Assembly (NCBI GenBank): GCA_003858485.1
Contig: RQYD01000025.1
Location: forward strand, 1-51,476
Length of the DNA stretch: 51,476 nucleotides
Reading direction: 5' to 3'
DNA from: Clostridiales bacterium COT073_COT-073
Lineage (GTDB): Bacteria > Bacillota > Clostridia > Lachnospirales > Vallitaleaceae
Position numbers and translations under genes: made by a program. The notes beneath the pieces were generated by a model that saw only the letters and a list, made by a program, of their open reading frames with translations, was not told where the DNA came from and ran no database searches. This document shows positions 25,738-32,787 of this stretch, piece after piece (within the stretch, counting starts at the first letter, position 1; each line of letters begins with the position of its first letter).

Positions 25738-26196
25738 ATGAGTGAGATGGTACTGTTGAATCGGGATAATATGTATGAGTATTTTAGACAGACGAAAGAA
25801 TTTATTTTTTTAGATGAGGTTATGGTTTATCCTGGTGAATATGCGGTTGGAAAAAAATATATTTCAGAAGAGGAATGGTATTTTAAATATCATTTTCCGA
25901 ATAATCCCATGATGCCGGGAGTATTCCAGATGGAAGCGATGATGCAGACCGGAGGATTGATTGTTAATACGCTTCCGGGGAAAAAAGAAGCATCCATTTT
26001 ATTTGATAGTGCTAAAAATATCAGGATTTTATCAATGGTTCGACCCAATAATATAATTACCACAAATGTCAGATTGATTTCTTACAAAAGAGGAATTATG
26101 AAATTAGAAGGACAGGTTGAATTGAAAGACAAGATAATCTCTAAAATGGATTTTTCGTTGATCTTGCCAAATGAGCTACCTAAGATATCATTGTAA
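25738..26196 (+). CDS. FabZ-like hotdog-fold dehydratase
   Basis: 152 aa. It matches 3-hydroxyacyl-ACP dehydratases of the FabZ type: HFPNNPMMPGVFQMEAMMQ holds the catalytic His52 and Glu66, and the hotdog strands around SAKNIRILSMVRPN follow. In FabZ these residues dehydrate a 3-hydroxyacyl-ACP. With the SDR and the dedicated acyl carrier protein it could extend or modify an acyl chain, though no ketosynthase is encoded here. The start is close behind the transketolase stop and the ribosome site (TTGGAGG) is farther away than usual, so 25747 is also possible. Confidence 0.8.
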   Translation: MSEMVLLNRDNMYEYFRQTKEFIFLDEVMVYPGEYAVGKKYISEEEWYFKYHFPNNPMMPGVFQMEAMMQTGGLIVNTLPGKKEASILFDSAKNIRILSMVRPNNIITTNVRLISYKRGIMKLEGQVELKDKIISKMDFSLILPNELPKISL

Positions 26197-26228
26197 CAGG
26201 GAAATTTCCGGGAAGAGGAGTGTAATCA

Positions 26229-26993
26229 ATGAAGAGATTGTTAGAAGGGAAAACAGCAATCATCACAGGGTCGAACAGAGGAATAGGGAGAGCGATTCTG
26301 GAAAATTTTGCTGAAAACGGTGCATCGGTTTTTGCCTGTGCCAGAAAGAAAAATCCAATATTTGAAAAAGAGTTGGAAAATTTATCTAAAATACATAAAA
26401 ATGAAATAATTCCCATATATTTTGAATTGGGAAATGAAAGTGAAACGAAAGAGGCGGTAAAGCAGATTCGTTCCTATAAAAAAGAGATTGATGTGCTTGT
26501 AAATAATGCCGGAATTCTTTCAAAGAATGAAGTTTTTTTAATGACTTCACTGGATAAATTGAAAGAGATATTCGAGGTGAATTTTTTTGCTCAAATGTAT
26601 TTCACCCAGCTGATTGCACGATCTATGCAAAAAAGAAAAAAAGGAAGTATCATTTATGTCTCATCAATTGCCGGAATTGATGGCTTTTTTTCCGGATATG
26701 ATTATGCATCCAGTAAGGCAGCTTTAAATTTGGCAGTAATTCAGCTTTCAAAAGAATTGGGGCAGTCGGATATTCGTGTCAATGCAGTGGCACCGGGAAT
26801 GGTAAATACAGATATGTTTCAAAATGCCGAAAATATAGATTTTTTATTAGACGGAATTAATTTGGGGCGATTTGGAAAACCGGAAGAAATTGCCAATGCA
26901 GTGATGTTTCTTGCATCGGATCTGTCATCTTATATAACGGGTCAGATTATGCGAGTCGATGGAGGAACCACTCCGCCGAAGACAAGATGGTAA
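26229..26993 (+). CDS. Short-chain dehydrogenase/reductase (FabG-like)
   Basis: 254 aa Rossmann-fold oxidoreductase. It has the NADP(H) motif TGSNRGIG (13-20), NNAG, the SSIAG strand and the catalytic Tyr159-x3-Lys163 in YASSK, then the VNAVAPGMVNT and ITGQIMRVDGG segments typical of 3-oxoacyl-ACP reductases. It probably reduces a keto group on an ACP-bound or free intermediate of the cluster. Good GGAAGAGGAG site. It lies between the FabZ-like gene and the second transketolase pair, in the same direction with short gaps. Confidence 0.88.
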   Translation: MKRLLEGKTAIITGSNRGIGRAILENFAENGASVFACARKKNPIFEKELENLSKIHKNEIIPIYFELGNESETKEAVKQIRSYKKEIDVLVNNAGILSKNEVFLMTSLDKLKEIFEVNFFAQMYFTQLIARSMQKRKKGSIIYVSSIAGIDGFFSGYDYASSKAALNLAVIQLSKELGQSDIRVNAVAPGMVNTDMFQNAENIDFLLDGINLGRFGKPEEIANAVMFLASDLSSYITGQIMRVDGGTTPPKTRW

Positions 26994-27026
26994 GTATTAA
27001 GCAGGATTATAAATAGGAGAATTAAT

Positions 27027-27851
27027 ATGGTGCGAAAAAAAGTGACCATCAAAGAAATGGAAGATATTGTCAAACAAATGAAAAGAGACCTTTTTTTGAT
27101 GGCTTACAATTCAGGAACGAAAGGAGCTCATGTTGGGGGAAGCTTATCCTCGATGGAGATTTTGGCCACGCTTTATGCGCAGGTGATGAATTATGATACA
27201 GCAAATCCCTTATCCGATCAAAGAGATCGCTTTATAATGAGTAAAGCTCACTGTGCAATAGGATTATATGCTGCCTTAAAAATGGCCGGTTTTTTAAAGC
27301 AAGAAGATATTGAAGCGGCAATGCAAAAAAATTCAGTGTTATTTAAACATCCAAAGATGGATATTAAACGCGGCATTGAGTTTTCGGGCGGAAGTTTGGG
27401 GCAGGGATTATCGCTGGCTGTAGGCAGTGCGCTGGCACTCAGGAAAAGAAATAATAGTCAGTCTCAATTTTATGTTTTGATGGGTGATGGAGAGTTAGAC
27501 GAAGGTTCCGTATGGGAAGCACTGAATTCAGTAATTCATTTCAATTTAAAGAATATCACTGTTATTATAGATAACAACGGTTTGCAAAATGATGGATTAA
27601 AAACAGATATTATGAATATAGGAAATCTGCAAAAAAGATTGGAAGCAGTAGGCTTTTCAGTGTTTGAAGTGAATGGACATGATTTGAAACAATTGGCAGA
27701 AGTTTTTATGATACATACAGATTTTCCAAAAGCAATTATAGCAAATACAAATAAGGGAAATGGAATTTCGTTTTCTCATAATAAGGTCGATTGGCATATT
27801 AATTATGTGACAAAAGAATTGTATGATCAAGCGATAGTGGAGATTGGATAA
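27027..27851 (+). CDS. Transketolase N-terminal subunit, pair 2
   Basis: 274 aa. Same domain as the gene at 23957: GTKGAHVGGSLSSMEILA, KAHCAIGLY and the TPP motif GDGELDEG with DNN about 28 residues further. It is clearly diverged from pair 1 in most surface positions, so the duplication is old or the pairs were acquired separately. A distinct donor or acceptor is likely. AGGAG lies 8 nt before the ATG. The C-terminal partner begins immediately after the stop. Confidence 0.88.
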   Translation: MVRKKVTIKEMEDIVKQMKRDLFLMAYNSGTKGAHVGGSLSSMEILATLYAQVMNYDTANPLSDQRDRFIMSKAHCAIGLYAALKMAGFLKQEDIEAAMQKNSVLFKHPKMDIKRGIEFSGGSLGQGLSLAVGSALALRKRNNSQSQFYVLMGDGELDEGSVWEALNSVIHFNLKNITVIIDNNGLQNDGLKTDIMNIGNLQKRLEAVGFSVFEVNGHDLKQLAEVFMIHTDFPKAIIANTNKGNGISFSHNKVDWHINYVTKELYDQAIVEIG

Positions 27852-28856
27852 ATGATGAATTTAATCAACAAAAAAAATATCCGGGTGTGGTCAATGCTCG
27901 GAATGCGTAGAGTAGTAGGCATGATGCTGGATGAGATGTCGGATTGGGATAATTTTATTTTTTTAACAGCAGATGTTGCCAGATATTTCGGTACAGAAAA
28001 GTTTGAAAAAGAACATCCGGACAAAATTATGGATGTCGGTATTGCCGAACAAAACTTAATTGGCATTTCCGGTGGTCTGGCTAAAGAAGGAATGAATGTC
28101 TTTGCTGCAACATATGCCACTTTTCTAACATCGAGAGCCTTGGATTTTATTCGGGTAAATATGGGATATATGAAATTAAAGGTGAAACTGATTGGTGTTG
28201 GTGGCGGGCTGAGTGAAGGAGATTTATCGGCAACACATATGGCGTTGGAGGACATAGCAAATATTACAGCGATACCAAATATTACAGTGATTTCACCAAG
28301 TGATGCTTTAGAATTGGTGAAGGTTTTGCTGGCAGTTAAGGATTATAGTGAGCCGGTATATATTCGCTTAACCGGTAAAACAAATACGCCGATAATCTAC
28401 AAGGAGGATTTTGAGTATAAAATTGGTAAGGCAAATATATTGAAACAGGGAAGAGATATTGCGCTGATTACGAATGGGGTCATTACGCAGACTGCTTTGG
28501 AAGTATCATTGATGCTGGAGGAAGAAGGTTATACGGTAGCAGTCATTGATATGCATACGATTAAACCGCTGGATACTGATACCTTAAATCAATATTTGTC
28601 AGCGAAATTGATTGTGAGCATTCAAGAACATATGACAAATTGCGGTATGTCCGGGATGATTGCAAGTCATCTGGCAAGGCAAGGCTGTTCTGCGAAATTT
28701 TTGGATATCGGGATCGATGATTTTTATCCTCCGGCAGCTGAATATGAGGATATTTTAACTTATTGCGGACTGGACAAGCAGTCCATTTATCATAGGATTA
28801 AGAGTTGCTTGGCTAACGAAATGAATCAGGAGAAAAGCGATGGCATTTATGGATAA
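27852..28856 (+). CDS. Transketolase C-terminal subunit, pair 2
   Basis: 334 aa. The catalytic glutamate motif is MDVGIAEQNLIG, followed by ATYATFLTSRALDF, GDLSATHMALEDIA with the conserved His, and the C-terminal domain with VIDMHTIKPLD and IQEHMTNCG. The start codon directly follows the stop of the N-terminal half (TAAATGATG), so 27852 or 27855 are equally possible. The end overlaps the radical SAM gene by 17 nt, indicating one transcript and coupled translation. Confidence 0.87.
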   Translation: MMNLINKKNIRVWSMLGMRRVVGMMLDEMSDWDNFIFLTADVARYFGTEKFEKEHPDKIMDVGIAEQNLIGISGGLAKEGMNVFAATYATFLTSRALDFIRVNMGYMKLKVKLIGVGGGLSEGDLSATHMALEDIANITAIPNITVISPSDALELVKVLLAVKDYSEPVYIRLTGKTNTPIIYKEDFEYKIGKANILKQGRDIALITNGVITQTALEVSLMLEEEGYTVAVIDMHTIKPLDTDTLNQYLSAKLIVSIQEHMTNCGMSGMIASHLARQGCSAKFLDIGIDDFYPPAAEYEDILTYCGLDKQSIYHRIKSCLANEMNQEKSDGIYG

Positions 28857-29868
28857 GCCGATTGCGGCAAGAGCAATGTATGATTATATAAAAAAATTAA
28901 GAAAAAATAATAATAGGGTAGGTTCAATTCCCAGATCAATTTCCATTGATTATAATAATATCTGTAATTTTAAATGTGAATTTTGTTATGAACTTACAGA
29001 TTTAAAATATAATAAGCTGCGACTGGATTTTGAAACCATTGCCCGGGTTGCGGATGAGGCCTATGAACTGGGGATATTTGAGATTGTATTGCAAGGCGGG
29101 GAGTTGCTGGTTGATTTAGATGCCCTGCATCAATTGATAAAAGCTTTGAAGCCGGAACGCTTTCGGGTGATTTTAGTGACCAATGGGTATCTCCTGACAG
29201 AAGAGGTAGCGGTCGGCTTGGAGAAAATAGGTTTAGACTGCGTAGGAATCAGTGTATCAGGTATGGATGTAGAAGAGCATGATCGTTCCCGAAGGATGAA
29301 AGGTTCACATAAAAAAGTGTTTGAGGCATTGGAAAATGCCAAAAAAGCTGGTTTGACAACTTGGATTCAGCCAATTTTCGGGCATCATAACTCAAAGTCT
29401 GAAGATTTCTTTGAGTTATTGGATTTTGCCAAAGAAAAAGGTTACGGTATTTATTTTTTTCTTGCAATGCCTTACGGGGTGTGGAAGGATAATTATTTGG
29501 ATGCAGAAGATATAAGGATTTTTAAGCAAATTCGGAAGGAATATGGTGCTTTTTATGATACCTGGGATTTTTACGACAATAAGAAAGAGAGAATTAGTGG
29601 ATGTTGGGCAATGAACCGAATCTTTATTACACCAAAAGGGGATGTTTTGCCATGTCCGTTTATCAATATCAAGGTTGGTAATGTCAAGGAGCAGTCATTG
29701 AAAGAAATTTTCGATTATGGTTTTTCAATCAAACATTTTTCGGAGTATAAACCGATTTGCATAGCGGCCCAGGATCGTCAATTTAGAGCAAAGTATTTGC
29801 AGGGAAGCAGTTCGATGTTTCATCCGCCGGAGGCGAAAGATGTGTTTTCGGAAGATGATTTTGTATAA
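28840..29868 (+). CDS. Radical SAM protein with a C-terminal cysteine (SPASM/twitch-like) region
   Basis: 342 aa. The radical SAM cluster motif is CNFKCEFC (Cys42, Cys46, Cys49). LQGGELLVD supplies the GGE-like SAM-binding motif. C-terminal Cys255, Cys272 and Cys307 in the GCWAMN, LPCPF and PICIAA segments could ligate an auxiliary Fe-S cluster as in SPASM or twitch domains. The reaction is not predictable: C-C bond formation, epimerisation or peptide modification are all known in the family. No small precursor peptide is evident nearby, so a sugar or ACP-bound substrate is more likely. AGGAG precedes the start. Confidence 0.85.
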   Translation: MAFMDKPIAARAMYDYIKKLRKNNNRVGSIPRSISIDYNNICNFKCEFCYELTDLKYNKLRLDFETIARVADEAYELGIFEIVLQGGELLVDLDALHQLIKALKPERFRVILVTNGYLLTEEVAVGLEKIGLDCVGISVSGMDVEEHDRSRRMKGSHKKVFEALENAKKAGLTTWIQPIFGHHNSKSEDFFELLDFAKEKGYGIYFFLAMPYGVWKDNYLDAEDIRIFKQIRKEYGAFYDTWDFYDNKKERISGCWAMNRIFITPKGDVLPCPFINIKVGNVKEQSLKEIFDYGFSIKHFSEYKPICIAAQDRQFRAKYLQGSSSMFHPPEAKDVFSEDDFV

Positions 29869-29937
29869 AATAACTTGTGTCAAAGCAGCTGTCTGATTTG
29901 AAATGGGGCAGTGGTTTCGCCAATTGCCTGCAAGCAC

Positions 29938-30029
29938 AGGGCTGTTGCAAAGTATAGTTCACACAAGATATGGTAGTATATAATAAGGATTTTATAGCTT
30001 GTGTTAAAATTTTAAAATGCAACAACTCT
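29938..30029. mobile_element. MITE-like inverted-repeat element, GGGCTGTTGCA family, copy 2
   Basis: Starts AGGGCTGTTGCAAA and ends TGCAACAACTCT. The interior follows copy 1 (16681-16781) closely, including ACACAAGATAT and TTAAAATGCAACA, but the right end has drifted so the termini pair imperfectly. It lies between the radical SAM and ACP genes and leaves only about 20 nt before the ACP ribosome site, so it might affect transcription into the last three genes. Confidence 0.72.
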
Positions 30030-30057
30030 TTAACTTAAAATTAAAGGAGGTATCAGA

Positions 30058-30294
30058 ATGAATAATTATGAAAAATATGTACAGGCTTTTGTTGAGAACT
30101 TTGAGGTGGATAAGAGTGCAGTGGAAACCTTGGAGTATCAGTCAGTACAAGAATGGGATTCGATTGGGCATATGAATTTGATGGCGACAATCGAAGATGC
30201 ATTCGATATTATGCTGGAGATGGACGATATTATTGATTTCAGTTCATTTCAAAAAGGGATTGAGATTCTTAAAAAATATGATGTGGAACTTTAA
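30058..30294 (+). CDS. Acyl carrier protein
   Basis: 78 aa, acidic four-helix carrier. The phosphopantetheine attachment serine is Ser35 in WDSIGHMNL; the housekeeping ACP motif reads DSLD, so this is a specialised carrier. AAAGGAGG precedes the ATG. The partners that could load or use it are the AMP-forming ligase at 31096, the FabZ-like and SDR enzymes and possibly the LuxE/LuxC pair. No phosphopantetheinyl transferase is encoded in the window, so the cell's own enzyme would be required. Confidence 0.9.
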   Translation: MNNYEKYVQAFVENFEVDKSAVETLEYQSVQEWDSIGHMNLMATIEDAFDIMLEMDDIIDFSSFQKGIEILKKYDVEL

Positions 30295-30428
30295 AATAAA
30301 TGCTTTTGCAAGCCAAGACCGATATCCTGGTGGGCTGGTCAGGTAAATTGCCGGAGGACGGTGGTAAATGTGGAGCTTTTGGTTTGACGATGGGAATAGC
30401 CGGCAACTTTTAAATCAAGGTAATATAG

Positions 30429-31085
30429 ATGGAAATATTTCGCATAGAAGAAAAAACTTACTCAAGCAATTGTTATATTATAGCTACGGACAATCGGAAT
30501 GCAATTGTTATTGATCCGAATTCTTTTGAGGAGATTCAAGAGATATTAACTACTCATGGATTGACTTTGAAGTATATTTTGCTGACACACGAGCATTATG
30601 ATCATGTTTGTGCTTTGGAAGAGCTTAAAAAATATCAGGCAGATGCGCTGGTCGTAGCACAAAAGCATTGTAGTGAGGCACTACCGTTTGTGGATCAAAA
30701 TAAGGAGCGATTTCGTTTATACCTTCATTACATGGGGGTTGACCGACATATAGCATTAAAATCATGTAAACCGGATTGTGCGGATATGGAGTTTGATGAT
30801 AATTTGGAGCTAAAGTTGGATGATTGCCAATTTGTGTTAAAGGGCACACCCGGACATAGTCCGGGGAGCAGCGCCTTTATATTAAATGAAAGATATTTGT
30901 TTGCCGGAGATTCAGTTTTGTTAGCGAAAGATGTTGTTGTAAAGTTTTCGGGAGGAGATATAAAGTTGTTTGAAAATCTGGCGAAACCTTTTTTTAAATC
31001 ACTAAAGGACAGTCTCATTGTTATGCCGGGGCACGGAGCTCCCTTTTGTTTATCAGAAAAATTAAAAAATGATTGGAAAGATTAG
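30429..31085 (+). CDS. Metallo-beta-lactamase-fold hydrolase (glyoxalase II-like)
   Basis: 218 aa. The metal-binding motif is HEHYDH (54-59), followed by GTPGHSPGS, AGDSVL and MPGHG, which give a full dinuclear zinc site. The closest types are glyoxalase II-like thioester hydrolases. In a cluster with an acyl carrier protein a thioesterase or editing role is plausible, but this fold has many substrates. The start has AAGGTAAT upstream. The 134-nt gap before it shows nothing I can name. It ends 10 nt before the ligase gene. Confidence 0.82.
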   Translation: MEIFRIEEKTYSSNCYIIATDNRNAIVIDPNSFEEIQEILTTHGLTLKYILLTHEHYDHVCALEELKKYQADALVVAQKHCSEALPFVDQNKERFRLYLHYMGVDRHIALKSCKPDCADMEFDDNLELKLDDCQFVLKGTPGHSPGSSAFILNERYLFAGDSVLLAKDVVVKFSGGDIKLFENLAKPFFKSLKDSLIVMPGHGAPFCLSEKLKNDWKD

Positions 31086-31095
31086 GTAAAGCACA

Positions 31096-32508
31096 ATGAA
31101 TTTTTATGATTTGACAGATAAGTATGAAGATCGGCCAATTGTGATTGATGATAATGGAGTACAACTAAATAAAGAGTTGCATAATGAGATTGAGACAAAA
31201 ATAAGAAACCTTATTCAGCCAAGAAGATTGGTTTTTTTTATCGGAGATAATTCGGCCATATCCATATCGATTTATATCAGCTTACTAAATCATGCAATTG
31301 TTCCGGTAATGATTTCACGTGATTTGAATGTTGATTTATTTGAACAGTTAGCAGAGCTTTATAAGCCGGAGTATATTATCCTAAAAAAAGAAAATGTTTC
31401 TTTGCGATTGGATACGGATGCTTTTATTGAGATCGGTGATTACATTTGTCAAAAAACAAAATATACGGTCAGGCATAAGTTGTATGATGAATTAGCATTG
31501 CTTTTAACTACTTCCGGCAGCACTGGCAGTCCGAAACTGGTTCGCCAAAGTTATAAGAATATCAATTCAAACACACAATCAATTGCGAAGTATTTAGAGA
31601 TTACGAAAGAGGAAAGACCGATTACCTCTTTGCCGATTCATTATACATATGGGATTTCTGTAATAAATAGTCATTTGCTTTTGGGAGCAACGATACTTGC
31701 AACAAATCAATCTGTGGTGCAAAGAGGTTTTTGGGAGTTCTTTAAAGAATATGGGGCAACATCCATTGCCGGAGTCCCGTATACGTATATGATGCTTAAA
31801 AGAGTTCATTTTTTCCAAATGGATTTGCCGAGTTTGACTGTAATGACGCAGGCCGGAGGAAAATTAGCAGTAGAGCTACACGAAGACTTTGCCAAATATG
31901 CTGCAAACAGCGGAAAGAAGTTTATCGTGATGTATGGACAAACAGAAGCAACCGCAAGGATGGCATATTTGCCTTATGAGAAGGCGTTAGAAAAAATAGG
32001 AAGTATGGGGATTGCGATTCCAAACGGAAGATTTGAGTTGATTGATGAAAGCGGTAACAAGATTGACTCTCCGGATACGATCGGTGAATTGGTATATTAT
32101 GGAGAAAATGTCACTTTAGGTTATTCAGAGCAAATGGAAGATTTGGGTAAAGGGGATGAACGTAAAGGTATCTTAGTTACAGGCGATATGGCCAAATTTG
32201 ACAAGGATGGATATTATTATATTGTCGGAAGAAAAAAGAGATTTTTAAAAGTCTATGGAAATAGGGTTAATATAGATGAGATAGAGCGCATGTTAGATAT
32301 TCGATTTAAAGAAAATGAGTTTGCCTGCACCGGAGAAGATGATCATATATCCGTTTATTATACCGGCGATATCATCGAAAAAGAAGTATTTCGATTTTTT
32401 ATGGAAGTCACAGGAATCAATAAGCAAGCAGTAACACTATATAGAAGGCGAGAGATTCCTAAAAATGAAGCAGGAAAAATTTTATATTCACAATTGAGTA
32501 TCGAATAA
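31096..32508 (+). CDS. AMP-forming acyl/aryl ligase (ANL superfamily)
   Basis: 470 aa. It would adenylate a carboxylic acid and transfer it to CoA or to the nearby ACP. The P-loop motif TTSGSTGSPK lies near residue 140, GQTEATARMAY is the A5-type motif, TGDMAKFDKDGYYYIVGRKK is the hinge and arginine region, and the C-terminal catalytic lysine lies in NEAGKILY. The N-terminal domain is short compared with acyl-CoA synthetases (about 500-550). The acid is unknown. It is the last gene of the cluster; a hairpin follows at 32623. Confidence 0.87.
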   Translation: MNFYDLTDKYEDRPIVIDDNGVQLNKELHNEIETKIRNLIQPRRLVFFIGDNSAISISIYISLLNHAIVPVMISRDLNVDLFEQLAELYKPEYIILKKENVSLRLDTDAFIEIGDYICQKTKYTVRHKLYDELALLLTTSGSTGSPKLVRQSYKNINSNTQSIAKYLEITKEERPITSLPIHYTYGISVINSHLLLGATILATNQSVVQRGFWEFFKEYGATSIAGVPYTYMMLKRVHFFQMDLPSLTVMTQAGGKLAVELHEDFAKYAANSGKKFIVMYGQTEATARMAYLPYEKALEKIGSMGIAIPNGRFELIDESGNKIDSPDTIGELVYYGENVTLGYSEQMEDLGKGDERKGILVTGDMAKFDKDGYYYIVGRKKRFLKVYGNRVNIDEIERMLDIRFKENEFACTGEDDHISVYYTGDIIEKEVFRFFMEVTGINKQAVTLYRRREIPKNEAGKILYSQLSIE

Positions 32509-32601
32509 GGTAGTTATTTTATTTTTGAGAAAATGACATTTTAGATTTCTTGGTAATTCGATTTTAAAGTAAAATATTGACTATCTCAAAAAACAAAGAA
32601 A

Positions 32602-32680
32602 AGCATATTGAAGTGATGAAATGCCCCTTAAGTAGATATGGCCAGTGACTTGAAGCTACTTAGGGGGTATTTTTATGCTT
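32602..32680. terminator. Large inverted repeat / terminator after the biosynthetic cluster
   Basis: CCCCTTAAGTAG (32624-32635) pairs with CTACTTAGGGG (32656-32666) with one bulge, followed by GTATTTTTA. An outer pair, AAGCATA with TATGCTT, extends the symmetry to about 79 bp, more than a simple terminator needs. The other parts of the gap 32509-32787 show only the -10 candidate at 32741. Confidence 0.55.
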
Positions 32681-32740
32681 AAACGGAAGCTGATTTTATA
32701 ACATCTTCTTTTTTTGCTGGTAATCTTGGATAAATTCCGC

Positions 32741-32746
32741 TATAAT
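32741..32746 (+). promoter_or_regulatory. Possible -10 element (TATAAT) for the O-antigen ligase-like gene
   Basis: TATAAT stands 41 nt before the start codon at 32788. No good -35 hexamer lies at 16-18 nt; the nearest, TTGCTG, is 21 nt away. Treat as tentative. Confidence 0.3.
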
Positions 32747-32787
32747 AAGAAAAAAGCATTAACATGACGAACAGAAAGGATAAAACC

